Source: Rhizobium mesoamericanum STM3625
GTDB lineage: Bacteria; Pseudomonadota; Alphaproteobacteria; Rhizobiales; Rhizobiaceae
NCBI RefSeq assembly: GCF_000312665.1
Contig: NZ_HF536772.1
Span: forward strand, 395,264-446,885
DNA length: 51,622 nt
Direction: 5' to 3'
Part shown: one piece after another, positions 8,609 to 17,174 of the stretch
How the letters are laid out: the number at the start of each line of letters is the position of its first letter
Position numbering within the stretch: position 1 is the stretch's first letter
Made by a program: the position numbers and the translations under genes
The notes under the pieces: generated by a model
What the model saw: the letters and a program-made list of their open reading frames with translations, nothing else
Told to the model about the DNA's origin: nothing
Database searches by the model: none

Positions 8609-10876
8609 CTAAAGAGGAATATTGTGAGCGTCGGCGAAGTGGGCAAGCACGTCGCGCATCGGGGTCGCCGACTTGGTATCGTCAAGCGCCTCGTTCATCA
8701 CCTTTGCCAGCGCCTCGGCGTCTAGGCCGAGCAACATCGCCTTGACGGGACCAATAGACGCCGGCGACATCGATACAGAACGGAAGCCGATGCCGAGCAG
8801 TGCCATTGCCGAGATCGGCTTGCCGGCCAGCTCGCCGCACAGCGTCACCGGCGTATTGTTGCGCTCGCCCGCACGCACGATGTCGCGCAGGATCCTGAGG
8901 AACGGTTTGCCAAGCGGATCGAAGCGGTCGGAAACGCGCGCATTGCCGCGATCGACCGCCATCGAGAACTGGAAGAGGTCGTTCGAGCCGACCGAAACGA
9001 AATCAACCGCCGCCATCAGCTCGTCGAGCTGCCAGAGCAGTGCCGGAACCTCCAGCATCGCGCCAAACTGCAGCTTGCGCGGCAGGCCGTGGCCGAAGCG
9101 GGAAAGGTGTTGAACCTCCTTCTGCAGAAGCTCACGCACCGCAGCGATCTCGGAAACTTCGGTCACCATCGGCACCATCAGCTTCAGCTCGAGGCCGGCC
9201 GCGGCCTTCAACATGGCGCGCAACTGCGTGCGCAGCAGACCCGGACGATCGAGCGACAGGCGGATCGCCCGCCAGCCAAGCGCCGGATTTTCTTCCTCAT
9301 GGCCGCGGAAATAGGGGACGACCTTGTCGCCGCCGATATCAAGTGTGCGGAAGGTCACGACCCGCCCGGCCGCCTGCTTCAGCACGTTGCGATAAAACAG
9401 CTCCTGCTCTTCCGCCTTCGGCATAGTCGAAGCAATCATGAACTGCAGCTCGGTGCGGAACAGACCGATCCCTTCGGCGCCGGATTCCGAAAGCTGCGGC
9501 AAATCAACCAGCAGTCCGGCATTCATCATCAACGATATGCGTTGCCCGTCCTTGGTGCGCGGCTCGACTGAGCGCAGCGCCCGGAACTGCTCCTGCCGAC
9601 GGGCTCGGAACCGCACCTTTTCCTCATAGGAACGCTGATGCTCCGGCATGGGGCGAAGATGCACATGCCCGCCATCGCCATCGATGATGACGGCATCACC
9701 GTTTTCGGCGAGCGCCACCACACCGGCAGCCTGACCGATCACGGGAATGCCCATGGCGCGCGCGACAATCACCACATGGCTCGTCACCGCGCCTTCTTCC
9801 AGCACGAGGCCGCGCACATTTGCACGCGGATAATCAAGCAATTCGGCGGCGCCCATGGCACGCGCTAGAATGATAGCGTCGCTCGGGAAACCATCCCCCG
9901 CAGTGCGGCCGGTATAGCCGGTCAGCTGCCGCAGCAGCCGGTTCGCGAGATCTTCAAAATCGTGCATCCGCTCCCGCAGATAGGGATCGGTCATGCGGAT
10001 CATGCGCGCCTTGGTGTCGCTCTGTACCTTTTCGACCGCAGCTTCCGCGGTCAGACCGTTGCGGATCGCTTCCTCGAGCTTACGCACCCAACCCTGGTCG
10101 TGGGCAAACATACGATAGGTTTCGAGAACCTCGCGGTGTTCGCCTTCCATGGACACGTCACGCTGCGACAGAAGGTCATCAATCGAGATGCGCAGCGACC
10201 CGAGCGCCTCACCCAGACGACGGATTTCCTTCTCGGAATCCTCATTCAGCAGGTTGGTGACGACGATGCGCGGCTCGTGCAGCACGACGTAACCGAGGCC
10301 GATACCTTCATTATAGGTGTCACCATCGATGGTCACCGAACGCGTCAGGTCGAGTTCGAGACCGGGCTTGGTGATCTTTTTGAGTTCGCCGGTGGCAATC
10401 ATCTCGGCCAGCACCATCGCCGTCGTCTCGAGCGCCTCGAGCTCTTCTTCGCGGTAGGTGCGGCTTGCCTTGTTCTGCACGACCAGAACGCCAAGCGAAC
10501 GACCCGTGCGCAGGATCGGCACGCCGAGGAAGGAATGATAGATCTCTTCGCCGGTTTCCGGCAGGTAGCGGAAGGCTGGATGCGATTGCGCGTCGGAAAG
10601 GTTGAGCGGCTGAGCCGATGCCGCGATCGTACCGACAAGGCCCTGTCCCATCTTCAGTTGGGACAGGTGGACGGCTTCCTTGTTCAGACCTTCGGTTGCA
10701 TAGAGCTCGAGCACGCCGTCGGCGCGCAGCACGTAGACGGAGCAGACCTCCGCCACCATGTTGCCTGCGATCTGGCGAACGATCCGGTCGAGACGCTCCT
10801 GCGGCTCCAGCGGCTCCGCCATCAACTCGCGCAGCCGCTTGAGCAGCACGCGCGGACCGCCCGAAAGGTCTCTCAT
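8609..10876 (-). CDS. ptsP: Nitrogen PTS phosphoenolpyruvate-protein phosphotransferase (enzyme I-Ntr)
   Basis: EI-Ntr takes phosphate from phosphoenolpyruvate and passes it to NPr and then EIIA-Ntr, a regulatory cascade linking nitrogen and carbon status to potassium transport and metabolism. The 755-residue product has an N-terminal GAF domain (about 20-165) that distinguishes it from sugar-PTS enzyme I, a linker, the phosphohistidine domain with active His367 in the TSHVVIVARAMG motif, and the PEP-binding TIM barrel to the C-terminus with the NTPVTLCGELAG catalytic-cysteine motif. It is cytoplasmic. It sits between lysC and prfA, all leftward, an order common in rhizobia. Confidence 0.96.
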   Translation of the reverse strand: MRDLSGGPRVLLKRLRELMAEPLEPQERLDRIVRQIAGNMVAEVCSVYVLRADGVLELYATEGLNKEAVHLSQLKMGQGLVGTIAASAQPLNLSDAQSHPAFRYLPETGEEIYHSFLGVPILRTGRSLGVLVVQNKASRTYREEELEALETTAMVLAEMIATGELKKITKPGLELDLTRSVTIDGDTYNEGIGLGYVVLHEPRIVVTNLLNEDSEKEIRRLGEALGSLRISIDDLLSQRDVSMEGEHREVLETYRMFAHDQGWVRKLEEAIRNGLTAEAAVEKVQSDTKARMIRMTDPYLRERMHDFEDLANRLLRQLTGYTGRTAGDGFPSDAIILARAMGAAELLDYPRANVRGLVLEEGAVTSHVVIVARAMGIPVIGQAAGVVALAENGDAVIIDGDGGHVHLRPMPEHQRSYEEKVRFRARRQEQFRALRSVEPRTKDGQRISLMMNAGLLVDLPQLSESGAEGIGLFRTELQFMIASTMPKAEEQELFYRNVLKQAAGRVVTFRTLDIGGDKVVPYFRGHEEENPALGWRAIRLSLDRPGLLRTQLRAMLKAAAGLELKLMVPMVTEVSEIAAVRELLQKEVQHLSRFGHGLPRKLQFGAMLEVPALLWQLDELMAAVDFVSVGSNDLFQFSMAVDRGNARVSDRFDPLGKPFLRILRDIVRAGERNNTPVTLCGELAGKPISAMALLGIGFRSVSMSPASIGPVKAMLLGLDAEALAKVMNEALDDTKSATPMRDVLAHFADAHNIPL

Positions 10877-10965
10877 TGCGTCTCAAGCTCCAAAACAAAC
10901 ATCAAAGTCTCACAGCCATTGGCCGCGTGACTTTTCAACTTGAACGCGCGGCAGTCTGTTCAGAA

Positions 10966-12240
10966 TCAGTTCTTATCCAGACCGTAGCAGGAATGCAAAG
11001 TCCTGACAGCGAGTTCTGCGTACGGACCATCGATCAGGATCGAAATTTTGATCTCGGAGGTCGTGATCGCCTTGATATTGATGCCCTTGTCGGCCAGCGC
11101 CTTGAATGCCGTGGCGGCAACGCCGGCATGGCTGCGCATGCCGATTCCGATGACGGACACCTTCACGAGGCCCGATTCGTTCTGAACGACATCATAACCG
11201 ATCTTTTCCTTGTTCTCGCCGAGAACCTTGATCGCCTTGTCGACGTCGCCCGACGGGACCGTGAAGGTCATGTCGGTCTTCGAGCCGTCTTCGGAGATGT
11301 TCTGGACGATCATGTCGACGTTGATGTGGCTTTCGGCCAGCGGTCCAAAGATCGCGGCGGAAACGCCCGGCCGGTCTGCAAGACGGCGAAGCGAGATCTG
11401 AGCCTCATCCTTGGCATAGGCGATGCCGGTGACTACTTCCTGTTCCACGATTTCATCCTCGTCACAAATCAGCGTTCCGGGCGGATTCAAAAGGTCACCC
11501 ATGCCCGGAGCATCGGGATCTTCGAAAGAGGAGCGCACAAAGGTTCGGACCTTGTGTACCATGGCAAGCTCGACAGAACGAACCTGCAGAACCTTGGCAC
11601 CTAGCGAGGCCATTTCGAGCATTTCCTCGAAGGCGATTTTCTTCAGGCGCCGTGCCTGCGGCACGATGCGCGGGTCCGTCGTGTAGACGCCATCCACATC
11701 GGTATATATATCGCAACGGTCGGCCTTCACCGCAGCCGCAATGGCAACTGCTGACGTATCCGAACCACCGCGGCCAAGCGTCGCAATGCGGTTGTCGGGT
11801 CCAAGACCCTGAAAACCGGCGATGACGGCAACCTGGCCTTCGCCCATACGCTTGATGATGTCGGAGCCGTCGATCTCGAGAATGCGGGCGGCGCCATGCG
11901 CGTTGTCGGTGCGGATCGGGATCTGCCAGCCCTGCCATGAGCGGGCGTTGATGTCCATCGCCTGCAGCGCGATCGCGAGCAACCCGGAGGTTACCTGCTC
12001 GCCGGATGCGACAACGGCATCATATTCTCGCGCATCGTAAAACGGTGAATTGGCGCCAACGACCTTCGGCGTGCCCTGCACCCATCCGACCAGTTCATTG
12101 GTCTTGCCGGACATGGCGGAGACGACGACCGCCACTTCATGGCCGGCATCGACTTCACGTTTCACATGGCGGGCAACGTTTTTGATGCGGTCCAGATCAG
12201 CGACGGAGGTTCCGCCGAATTTCATTACGATGCGTGCCAT
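10966..12240 (-). CDS. lysC: Aspartate kinase
   Basis: This enzyme phosphorylates aspartate at the entry to lysine, methionine and threonine synthesis. The 424-residue protein begins with the family KFGGTSV motif (residues 8-14), has the amino-acid kinase domain to about residue 250 (including the GRGGSDTSA segment), and ends with two ACT domains that bind the feedback inhibitor. It is a monofunctional kinase of the length seen in alphaproteobacteria. The ATG at 12240 follows a GTAGAGG site. It lies 89 bases upstream of ptsP. I saw no lysine riboswitch in the roughly 300 bases before it. Confidence 0.96.
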   Translation of the reverse strand: MARIVMKFGGTSVADLDRIKNVARHVKREVDAGHEVAVVVSAMSGKTNELVGWVQGTPKVVGANSPFYDAREYDAVVASGEQVTSGLLAIALQAMDINARSWQGWQIPIRTDNAHGAARILEIDGSDIIKRMGEGQVAVIAGFQGLGPDNRIATLGRGGSDTSAVAIAAAVKADRCDIYTDVDGVYTTDPRIVPQARRLKKIAFEEMLEMASLGAKVLQVRSVELAMVHKVRTFVRSSFEDPDAPGMGDLLNPPGTLICDEDEIVEQEVVTGIAYAKDEAQISLRRLADRPGVSAAIFGPLAESHINVDMIVQNISEDGSKTDMTFTVPSGDVDKAIKVLGENKEKIGYDVVQNESGLVKVSVIGIGMRSHAGVAATAFKALADKGINIKAITTSEIKISILIDGPYAELAVRTLHSCYGLDKN

Positions 12241-12544
12241 ATGCCTCTACCACAACCTAGTGCCAAGAGAGACCAAAGCCAGACCCGGCATCACGAGCCC
12301 CCTTCATGGAGCCGCACGGCTGAAGACCCAGGAATTGGGAGTTTCTGGAACCCTTCTTAAGCCTGCGCCCCAGGGGCCCAAGTTGCCGCGTCTCTTAGCG
12401 AGTTTGTGGGGGGGTGGCAAGGTGCCGAAAGGAGATTGGCCGAGCGATGATGCTGACGCCAAGGAGATGATATGCACGGATGCTGTCACGCCTGTGAGAT
12501 CTAAGGCTACCCTCTTCCAACGCGTTGTCGTCACTGGGGCTTCA
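12241..12544. other. lysC upstream region
   Basis: This stretch contains no gene I can support. It should carry the leftward lysC promoter, but no clear sigma-70 hexamers stand out. Short G/C runs (a block of seven G near 12409-12415 and a GGGGCCC-type patch near 12370) are present without a convincing terminator fold. Its left edge is the lysC ribosome-binding site and its right edge is the eroding MarR-like pseudogene. Confidence 0.4.
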
Positions 12545-12930
12545 GTCAAAGGTTCGATTTCACCTTGCAGCCTGTTGAGCGTGTTAATGAGCTGCAAAGC
12601 CATTCCCGATCTCCGTCAGGTGAATTGCAGTCAAACGCGTCAACACACCCTCGGCCTTGTCGGTGAGTTCCAATGTTTGCCGACGTTTGTCGTTCGGATC
12701 GGCGCGACCAACACATAGCCGGCGGTAGCCAGCCGACCGACCAGTTCCGTCGCCGCATGCGGCGCTATCGGCAATCGTTCGGCAAGCATTCCAACGGTCA
12801 TCGCCCTCTCGCCACGATGACCCTTAATCGCCAGCAATGCCTGATGCTGTTGTGTCGGAAGTCCCTCTTCCCGCGCGGCGGACGTACTGAAGTCCGTGAA
12901 GCGCCGAACTGCCAGAACAGCGTTGCCGGT
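12545..12930 (-). pseudogene. MarR-family regulator, frameshifted remnant
   Basis: Three minus-strand frames, joined end to end, rebuild most of a MarR winged-helix regulator. The first frame gives VRRFTDFSTSAAREEGL, QQHQALLAIKGH and the recognition helix region LAERLPIAPHAATELVGRL. At about 12705-12712 the frame shifts and the next frame continues with RADPNDKRRQTLELTDKAEG (the MarR wing) and LTRLTAIHLTEI. A second shift near 12603-12608 leads to MALQLINTLNRLQGE, the usual C-terminal dimer helix. No single frame is open over the whole domain, so the gene is broken. The N-terminal end is blurred and cannot be placed. Two independent shifts make a single sequencing error unlikely. The gene lies divergent from the adenylate cyclase. 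Confidence 0.8.
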
Positions 12931-13044
12931 TGCTCGAAAGGCGCAGTTGCATCCCGCTCCGGAAACGGGCAGCCTAGCTGCGCCCCGGAAACTCTGTTCT
13001 CGTCGGCGCCACCTGATTCCCCGGCACGAGGGCTCCGATCGCAA

Positions 13045-15252
13045 ATGACCCGTGCGCAGCAAATCGGCGTTACCATCGGCCTTGCTATCGTCGCGGCCTT
13101 CACGATGCTGCGGGCAAGCGACCCCCCGCTGCTGCGGCAACTGCGCGACATTACCTTTGACGAGTACCAGCGCATTTCACCGCGCCCTTTCGAGCCGACG
13201 CCGGTTCGCGTTGTCGACATCGACGAGGCCTCGCTCAGGGAATTTGGCCAATGGCCCTGGCCGCGCGACCGGCTGGCCCTTCTCGTGCAGCGGCTATCGG
13301 ATCTGGGGGCAGCTGCGATCGCATTCGACGTGCTTTTTGCCGAGCCCGACCGTCTCTCGCCACGCAGCATCATGCGTGATGTCGCCGGCGTTGACCCAAC
13401 GCTGATAAGCCGGCTGCCTGACAATGATGAACTTTTCGCCGAGGCGATTGCCGGACGCCCCGTGGTACTCGGCTTCGGCCTGACGACGGAGGGCAACTAC
13501 CGGCCACCGGTCAAGGCGGGCTTCGCCTTCACCGGCGAAAGCCCGATCAACGCTCCTCCCCGTCTCGATGCGGCGACGCCGGTGCGCCCACAACTGCAGA
13601 TCAACGCTGCGGGCCTTGGCCATGTCAGCCTAAACCCCGGCAATCCGTCAGCCGTCGTCCGCAAGGTGCCGCTCTTCTTGACGGACGGCGAGCAGCTCTA
13701 TCCAAATTTGGCGATCGAAGCTCTCCGCGTCGCGCAAGGTGCCTCAACCTACGTTCTGGCGGCGGCTCCCGAGTCCCCGGACACGCTGACATCGGTCAAG
13801 ATCGGCGAGTTCGTCGTGCCAGTAACAGCGAGCGGGGAGCTGTGGCTGTATACCAGTCCTGATGTTGCGGAACGCTATATCTCCGCCAGCAAAATCCTTG
13901 CGCCGCAGGGGGTTGATCCACAGGTCGCCGCCGCCATTGAGGGAAGCATCCTTTTCGTCGGCACGTCCTCGGCGGGCCTGCAGGATATCCGCACGACAGC
14001 TCTCGGGCAGAACGTTCCGGGTGTTTCCATGCATGCCCAGACTGTCGAGCAGATCCTGACCGGTCATTTTCTATCCCGGCCCGATTGGGCGGATGGAATG
14101 GAAATCCTTGCGGTTGCCACGCTAGGCACGATCCTGGTGGTGCTAACGACCTTTGTGAGCCCGGCCGTGGCGCTCGCCTGCGGGCTCTGCATAACGATGC
14201 TGGCAGTTGCGGCATCCTGGTTTGCCTTCTTCACCTGGGGCCTGCTGTTGGATCCGCTCGCACCGATTATTGCCGGCTCGATTACCCATTTCGCGGCGAC
14301 ATCGTTTCGCATCCTCATCATCGACCGCGAGCGCCGCGAAGTTCGCCGCGCCTTCGGGCAGTATCTCTCGCCATCACTGCTTTATCGGATCGAGCACACC
14401 CGCAATGCGATGCGGCTCGGGGGCGATGACCGCGAACTGACGGTAATGTTCGTCGATGTTCGTGGTTTCACCGAACTCAGTGAACGGCTGCAGCCGGCCG
14501 AGGTTGTCCGCTTCTTGAACACGCTGCTCGATGCCCTGAGCCGTCACGTGACTGCCAATGAAGGCACGCTCGACAAGTTTATCGGGGACTCGATCATGGC
14601 CTTCTGGAACGCCCCCGTGGACGTCACGAACCATCCTGCCAAGGCGGTTCGCGCCGCCCTTGCGATGCGTGAGACGCTTGCCTCCCTCAACGCATCTGAT
14701 GCCTTCGGCTTCGGCCCAGATCATCAGGTGGGTATCGGAATCGGCATTCACACGGGGCTTGCTTGTGTCGGCAACATGGGGGCCGAGTCACGCTTCAACT
14801 ACTCCGCCGTCGGCGATGCCGTCAACGTCGCCGCACGTATCGAATCCGCCTGCAAGGAAGTCGGCTTCGACATCCTCGTCTCGGAGAACACGGCCGGCGA
14901 ACTGCCGCATGTCGCACTCCTCGATGCCGGCCGACTTGGGCTGAAGGGCAAGACCAGCAAGGCGCGCCTCTACGCGGTGGTCGGTGGTGAAGAGGTTCGT
15001 GGCTCCAGCGCCTTTGCTGACTTACAGCGCATTCATTCGGAGCTTGTCGCGGCCCTACACGCCCATTCGCCGGAGAGCCGGAAGATGCTCAACATCGCCA
15101 AGCTCAAGGCAGCCGAACTAACAGCGACCCTGCCCCAATTCTACAGTCGCCTCGGGCGCAGGGCCGATCACTTTCGAGACAATCCTGTCCATGACGTTGG
15201 CCCCAGGGGCACGGATCTGTCGCATGAAGCCAAGCTTCACCTCGATCCTTAA
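13045..15252 (+). CDS. CHASE2-domain class III adenylate cyclase
   Basis: This 735-residue membrane protein makes cyclic AMP from ATP in the cytoplasm, driven by an extracytoplasmic sensor. It has an N-terminal membrane anchor (about 5-24), a periplasmic CHASE2 domain (about 30-345; VRVVDIDEASLREFGQWPWP is characteristic), three closely spaced membrane helices (about 352-425) and a class III catalytic domain (about 462-645). Catalytic residues are complete: metal-binding Asp471 and Asp515, adenine-specifying Lys511 and Asp591, transition-state Asn594 and Arg598. The Lys/Asp pair favours adenylate over guanylate cyclase. The frame is open further upstream, but the ATG at 13045 matches the usual CHASE2 N-terminus and the earlier part overlaps the MarR remnant. 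Its stop overlaps the stop of the converging FecR gene. Confidence 0.92.
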   Translation: MTRAQQIGVTIGLAIVAAFTMLRASDPPLLRQLRDITFDEYQRISPRPFEPTPVRVVDIDEASLREFGQWPWPRDRLALLVQRLSDLGAAAIAFDVLFAEPDRLSPRSIMRDVAGVDPTLISRLPDNDELFAEAIAGRPVVLGFGLTTEGNYRPPVKAGFAFTGESPINAPPRLDAATPVRPQLQINAAGLGHVSLNPGNPSAVVRKVPLFLTDGEQLYPNLAIEALRVAQGASTYVLAAAPESPDTLTSVKIGEFVVPVTASGELWLYTSPDVAERYISASKILAPQGVDPQVAAAIEGSILFVGTSSAGLQDIRTTALGQNVPGVSMHAQTVEQILTGHFLSRPDWADGMEILAVATLGTILVVLTTFVSPAVALACGLCITMLAVAASWFAFFTWGLLLDPLAPIIAGSITHFAATSFRILIIDRERREVRRAFGQYLSPSLLYRIEHTRNAMRLGGDDRELTVMFVDVRGFTELSERLQPAEVVRFLNTLLDALSRHVTANEGTLDKFIGDSIMAFWNAPVDVTNHPAKAVRAALAMRETLASLNASDAFGFGPDHQVGIGIGIHTGLACVGNMGAESRFNYSAVGDAVNVAARIESACKEVGFDILVSENTAGELPHVALLDAGRLGLKGKTSKARLYAVVGGEEVRGSSAFADLQRIHSELVAALHAHSPESRKMLNIAKLKAAELTATLPQFYSRLGRRADHFRDNPVHDVGPRGTDLSHEAKLHLDP

Positions 15253-16226
15253 TTGTCGCTCCGGTGACCATTGTGTCCGTCGCGGTCATGATCGTCATCA
15301 TCCCTGTCATGGCCGCGGTGATCACGATCATGGTGGTCTCGACCACCGTGATCCCAGTCATGATGATCCCAGTCATGATGATCCCAATCATGGTGATGAT
15401 CAGGCTTATCCGGTTTGTCCGGCGTGTCCGGCGCCTGTTGCGGCGTCTGCTGTGGAGCTTGCGGTGCCTGGGGGGCCTGCTGAGGTGCCTGCGGCGATGG
15501 CTGCTCCTGTCGCTGTTGCCGCTGCGGCCGGTCCTGGCGGTCTTGGCGCAACGATGCTAACCCACAACTGGTGCGAATGCCGCCAAGTGCCCCGGAAAGC
15601 TGCTGATCTCCGGAGAGGAACGGCAATGCTCGTGGATTGCTCAGTGTCTGGAGCGTACGACGGTCGACCTGGCTGGGATCAGTCATCCTTCCGCCCCTGG
15701 TTGCAACCACACAATCGCACTGCTGCCGCAGTTGCCTGCAGCCGCCCGGCCCGCAGAAGCTCGCCGAACCATTGAGCAATACGATCGCCGTCGTGCCGTT
15801 GGGGCCGACGTAAAAGTCGAAGGCCGTGCCGCGCACCCCAATCGTCCCGGCCGGTGTTACGATCGAATAGGCCGAGGACGCCGAATTGCCGCTGATCCAG
15901 CGGAACGTGCCCTTCGCTGCCTTGATCGATAGCCGTTTTACGGAATCGGAATCATCATAGACGAACTTATCGATAACGACTGTAGAGCCTGCCCCGACCG
16001 CGAGTTTCGTGCCATCCTTGAATACGAATTGTCCAAGACCGGATGTTGAGGTTCGAATGCGCTCGTCGCGGTGTACCGGCGATCGGACGACCAGTGGACC
16101 GGCCTCGCCCGTCACCTCCGTCCGAATCAATGTCGCCTGCCCCACCGGCTCGGCTGAAAACGCCTGCATCGGCCCAAGCAACGCAGCAAATAGGCCTGCA
16201 GCGACAGCACCACAGAAGCGAGACAT
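15249..16226 (-). CDS. FecR-domain periplasmic protein with His/Asp-rich tail
   Basis: This 325-residue protein has an N-terminal signal peptide (about 1-25, ending AFSA), a FecR domain (about 45-165; KGTFRWISG, IVTPAGTIGVRGTAFDFYV), a cysteine cluster around 165-185, a Gln/Pro-rich linker (about 225-276) and a very unusual last 49 residues (277-325) holding 15 His and 17 Asp. FecR domains of this kind are often encoded next to CHASE2 cyclases and are thought to take part in envelope sensing. The tail looks able to bind divalent metals, which is inference. Part of the tail comes from an in-frame 15-bp DNA repeat. A GGGGG-type ribosome site precedes the ATG at 16226. The stop codon shares TTAA (15249-15252) with the cyclase stop. 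Confidence 0.88.
   Translation of the reverse strand: MSRFCGAVAAGLFAALLGPMQAFSAEPVGQATLIRTEVTGEAGPLVVRSPVHRDERIRTSTSGLGQFVFKDGTKLAVGAGSTVVIDKFVYDDSDSVKRLSIKAAKGTFRWISGNSASSAYSIVTPAGTIGVRGTAFDFYVGPNGTTAIVLLNGSASFCGPGGCRQLRQQCDCVVATRGGRMTDPSQVDRRTLQTLSNPRALPFLSGDQQLSGALGGIRTSCGLASLRQDRQDRPQRQQRQEQPSPQAPQQAPQAPQAPQQTPQQAPDTPDKPDKPDHHHDWDHHDWDHHDWDHGGRDHHDRDHRGHDRDDDDHDRDGHNGHRSDN
15350..15394. repeat. Three tandem 15-bp repeats inside the FecR gene
   Basis: The unit GATCCCAGTCATGAT occurs at 15350-15364 and exactly again at 15365-15379, with a third, slightly changed copy at 15380-15394. Each unit is in frame and encodes one HHDWD module of the His/Asp-rich tail on the minus strand. Such arrays usually vary in copy number between strains. 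Confidence 0.9.
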
Positions 16227-16416
16227 AATCGACCCCCGACAAACTTTCAGTATATTAGCATATTGTTAACTTTAACGTCTCCTCATCTTCTTGGTGTAGG
16301 CAGCGTCGCAGTTCGCCTTATTTGAAAGTTGCTTGCGACACCGCGTCCTCCGGCCGCTCTTGACTTCCACGCGGCTTCGGCCGACTTCACTCAGAACGAA
16401 TGCGAGGAGCGAAAAC

Positions 16417-17166
16417 ATGAGTGAAGCGGCAAAAAGCACGATCGACCAGCAAGAGGTGGACCGCTTTTCCGCCATGGCGGCCGAATGGTGGAGCCCCACA
16501 GGCAAGTTCAAGCCGCTTCACAAATTCAATCCCGTGCGGCTAGCCTATATCCGCGACAAAGCAGCGGAAAACTTCGGCCGAGACATCCGCGGCGCAAGGC
16601 CACTGGAAGGTCTTCGCGTCCTGGATATCGGATGCGGCGGCGGTCTGCTTTCAGAGCCCGTTGCACGAATGGGCGCAAGCGTCGTCGGTGCCGATCCGTC
16701 AGAGAAGAATATTGGCATCGCCTCGACCCATGCGAAGGCTTCTGGCGTGCCTGTCGATTACCGAGCTGTGACGGCCGAGCAGCTCGCGGAAGGCGGCGAG
16801 ACATTCGATATCGTTCTCAACATGGAAGTCGTGGAACACGTCGCCGACGTCGACTTCTTCCTGGCTACCTGCGCCAAGATGGTTCGCCCGGATGGCCTGA
16901 TGTTCGTCGCGACCATCAACCGGACAATGAAGGCCGCCGCACTCGCCATCTTTGCTGCAGAGAACATCCTGCGATGGCTGCCACGCGGCACGCATCAGTA
17001 CGAGAAGCTTGTCCGCCCGGAAGAAATCGAAAAACCTGTGACGGCAAACGGCCTCTCGATCATCGATCGCACCGGCGTCTTCTTCAATCCGCTGTCAAAC
17101 CAGTGGAATCTGTCGAAGGATATGGACGTGAATTACATGATGCTAGCGAAACGCTCTCGCCGATAG
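16417..17166 (+). CDS. ubiG: Ubiquinone biosynthesis O-methyltransferase UbiG
   Basis: UbiG performs both O-methylation steps of ubiquinone synthesis with S-adenosylmethionine. The 249-residue product starts [17 protein letters not shown], has the family [19 protein letters not shown] segment near residues 24-41, SAM motif [15 protein letters not shown] at 68-81, and the conserved [13 protein letters not shown] region. I chose the ATG at 16417 because it is preceded by a GAGGAGC site and matches the family N-terminus; the frame is open upstream without such support. The gene is divergent from the FecR gene and converges on the SDR operon with only 8 bases between stops. Confidence 0.96.
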   Translation: MSEAAKSTIDQQEVDRFSAMAAEWWSPTGKFKPLHKFNPVRLAYIRDKAAENFGRDIRGARPLEGLRVLDIGCGGGLLSEPVARMGASVVGADPSEKNIGIASTHAKASGVPVDYRAVTAEQLAEGGETFDIVLNMEVVEHVADVDFFLATCAKMVRPDGLMFVATINRTMKAAALAIFAAENILRWLPRGTHQYEKLVRPEEIEKPVTANGLSIIDRTGVFFNPLSNQWNLSKDMDVNYMMLAKRSRR

Positions 17167-17174
17167 CGCCTGGC

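Noticed and set aside
12241..12544. Lysine riboswitch or attenuator in front of lysC
   Set aside because: I found no L-box-like conserved core and no leader peptide with lysine or threonine codons followed by alternate hairpins.
12673..13044. An N-terminal extension of 124 residues on the adenylate cyclase
   Set aside because: This part is Arg/Ser-rich without domain features and runs across the MarR remnant. The CHASE2-type N-terminus begins at the ATG at 13045.
15264..15560. Rightward low-complexity reading frame opposite the FecR tail
   Set aside because: It is a shadow of the His/Asp-repeat tail on the other strand and merely reflects the repeat composition.
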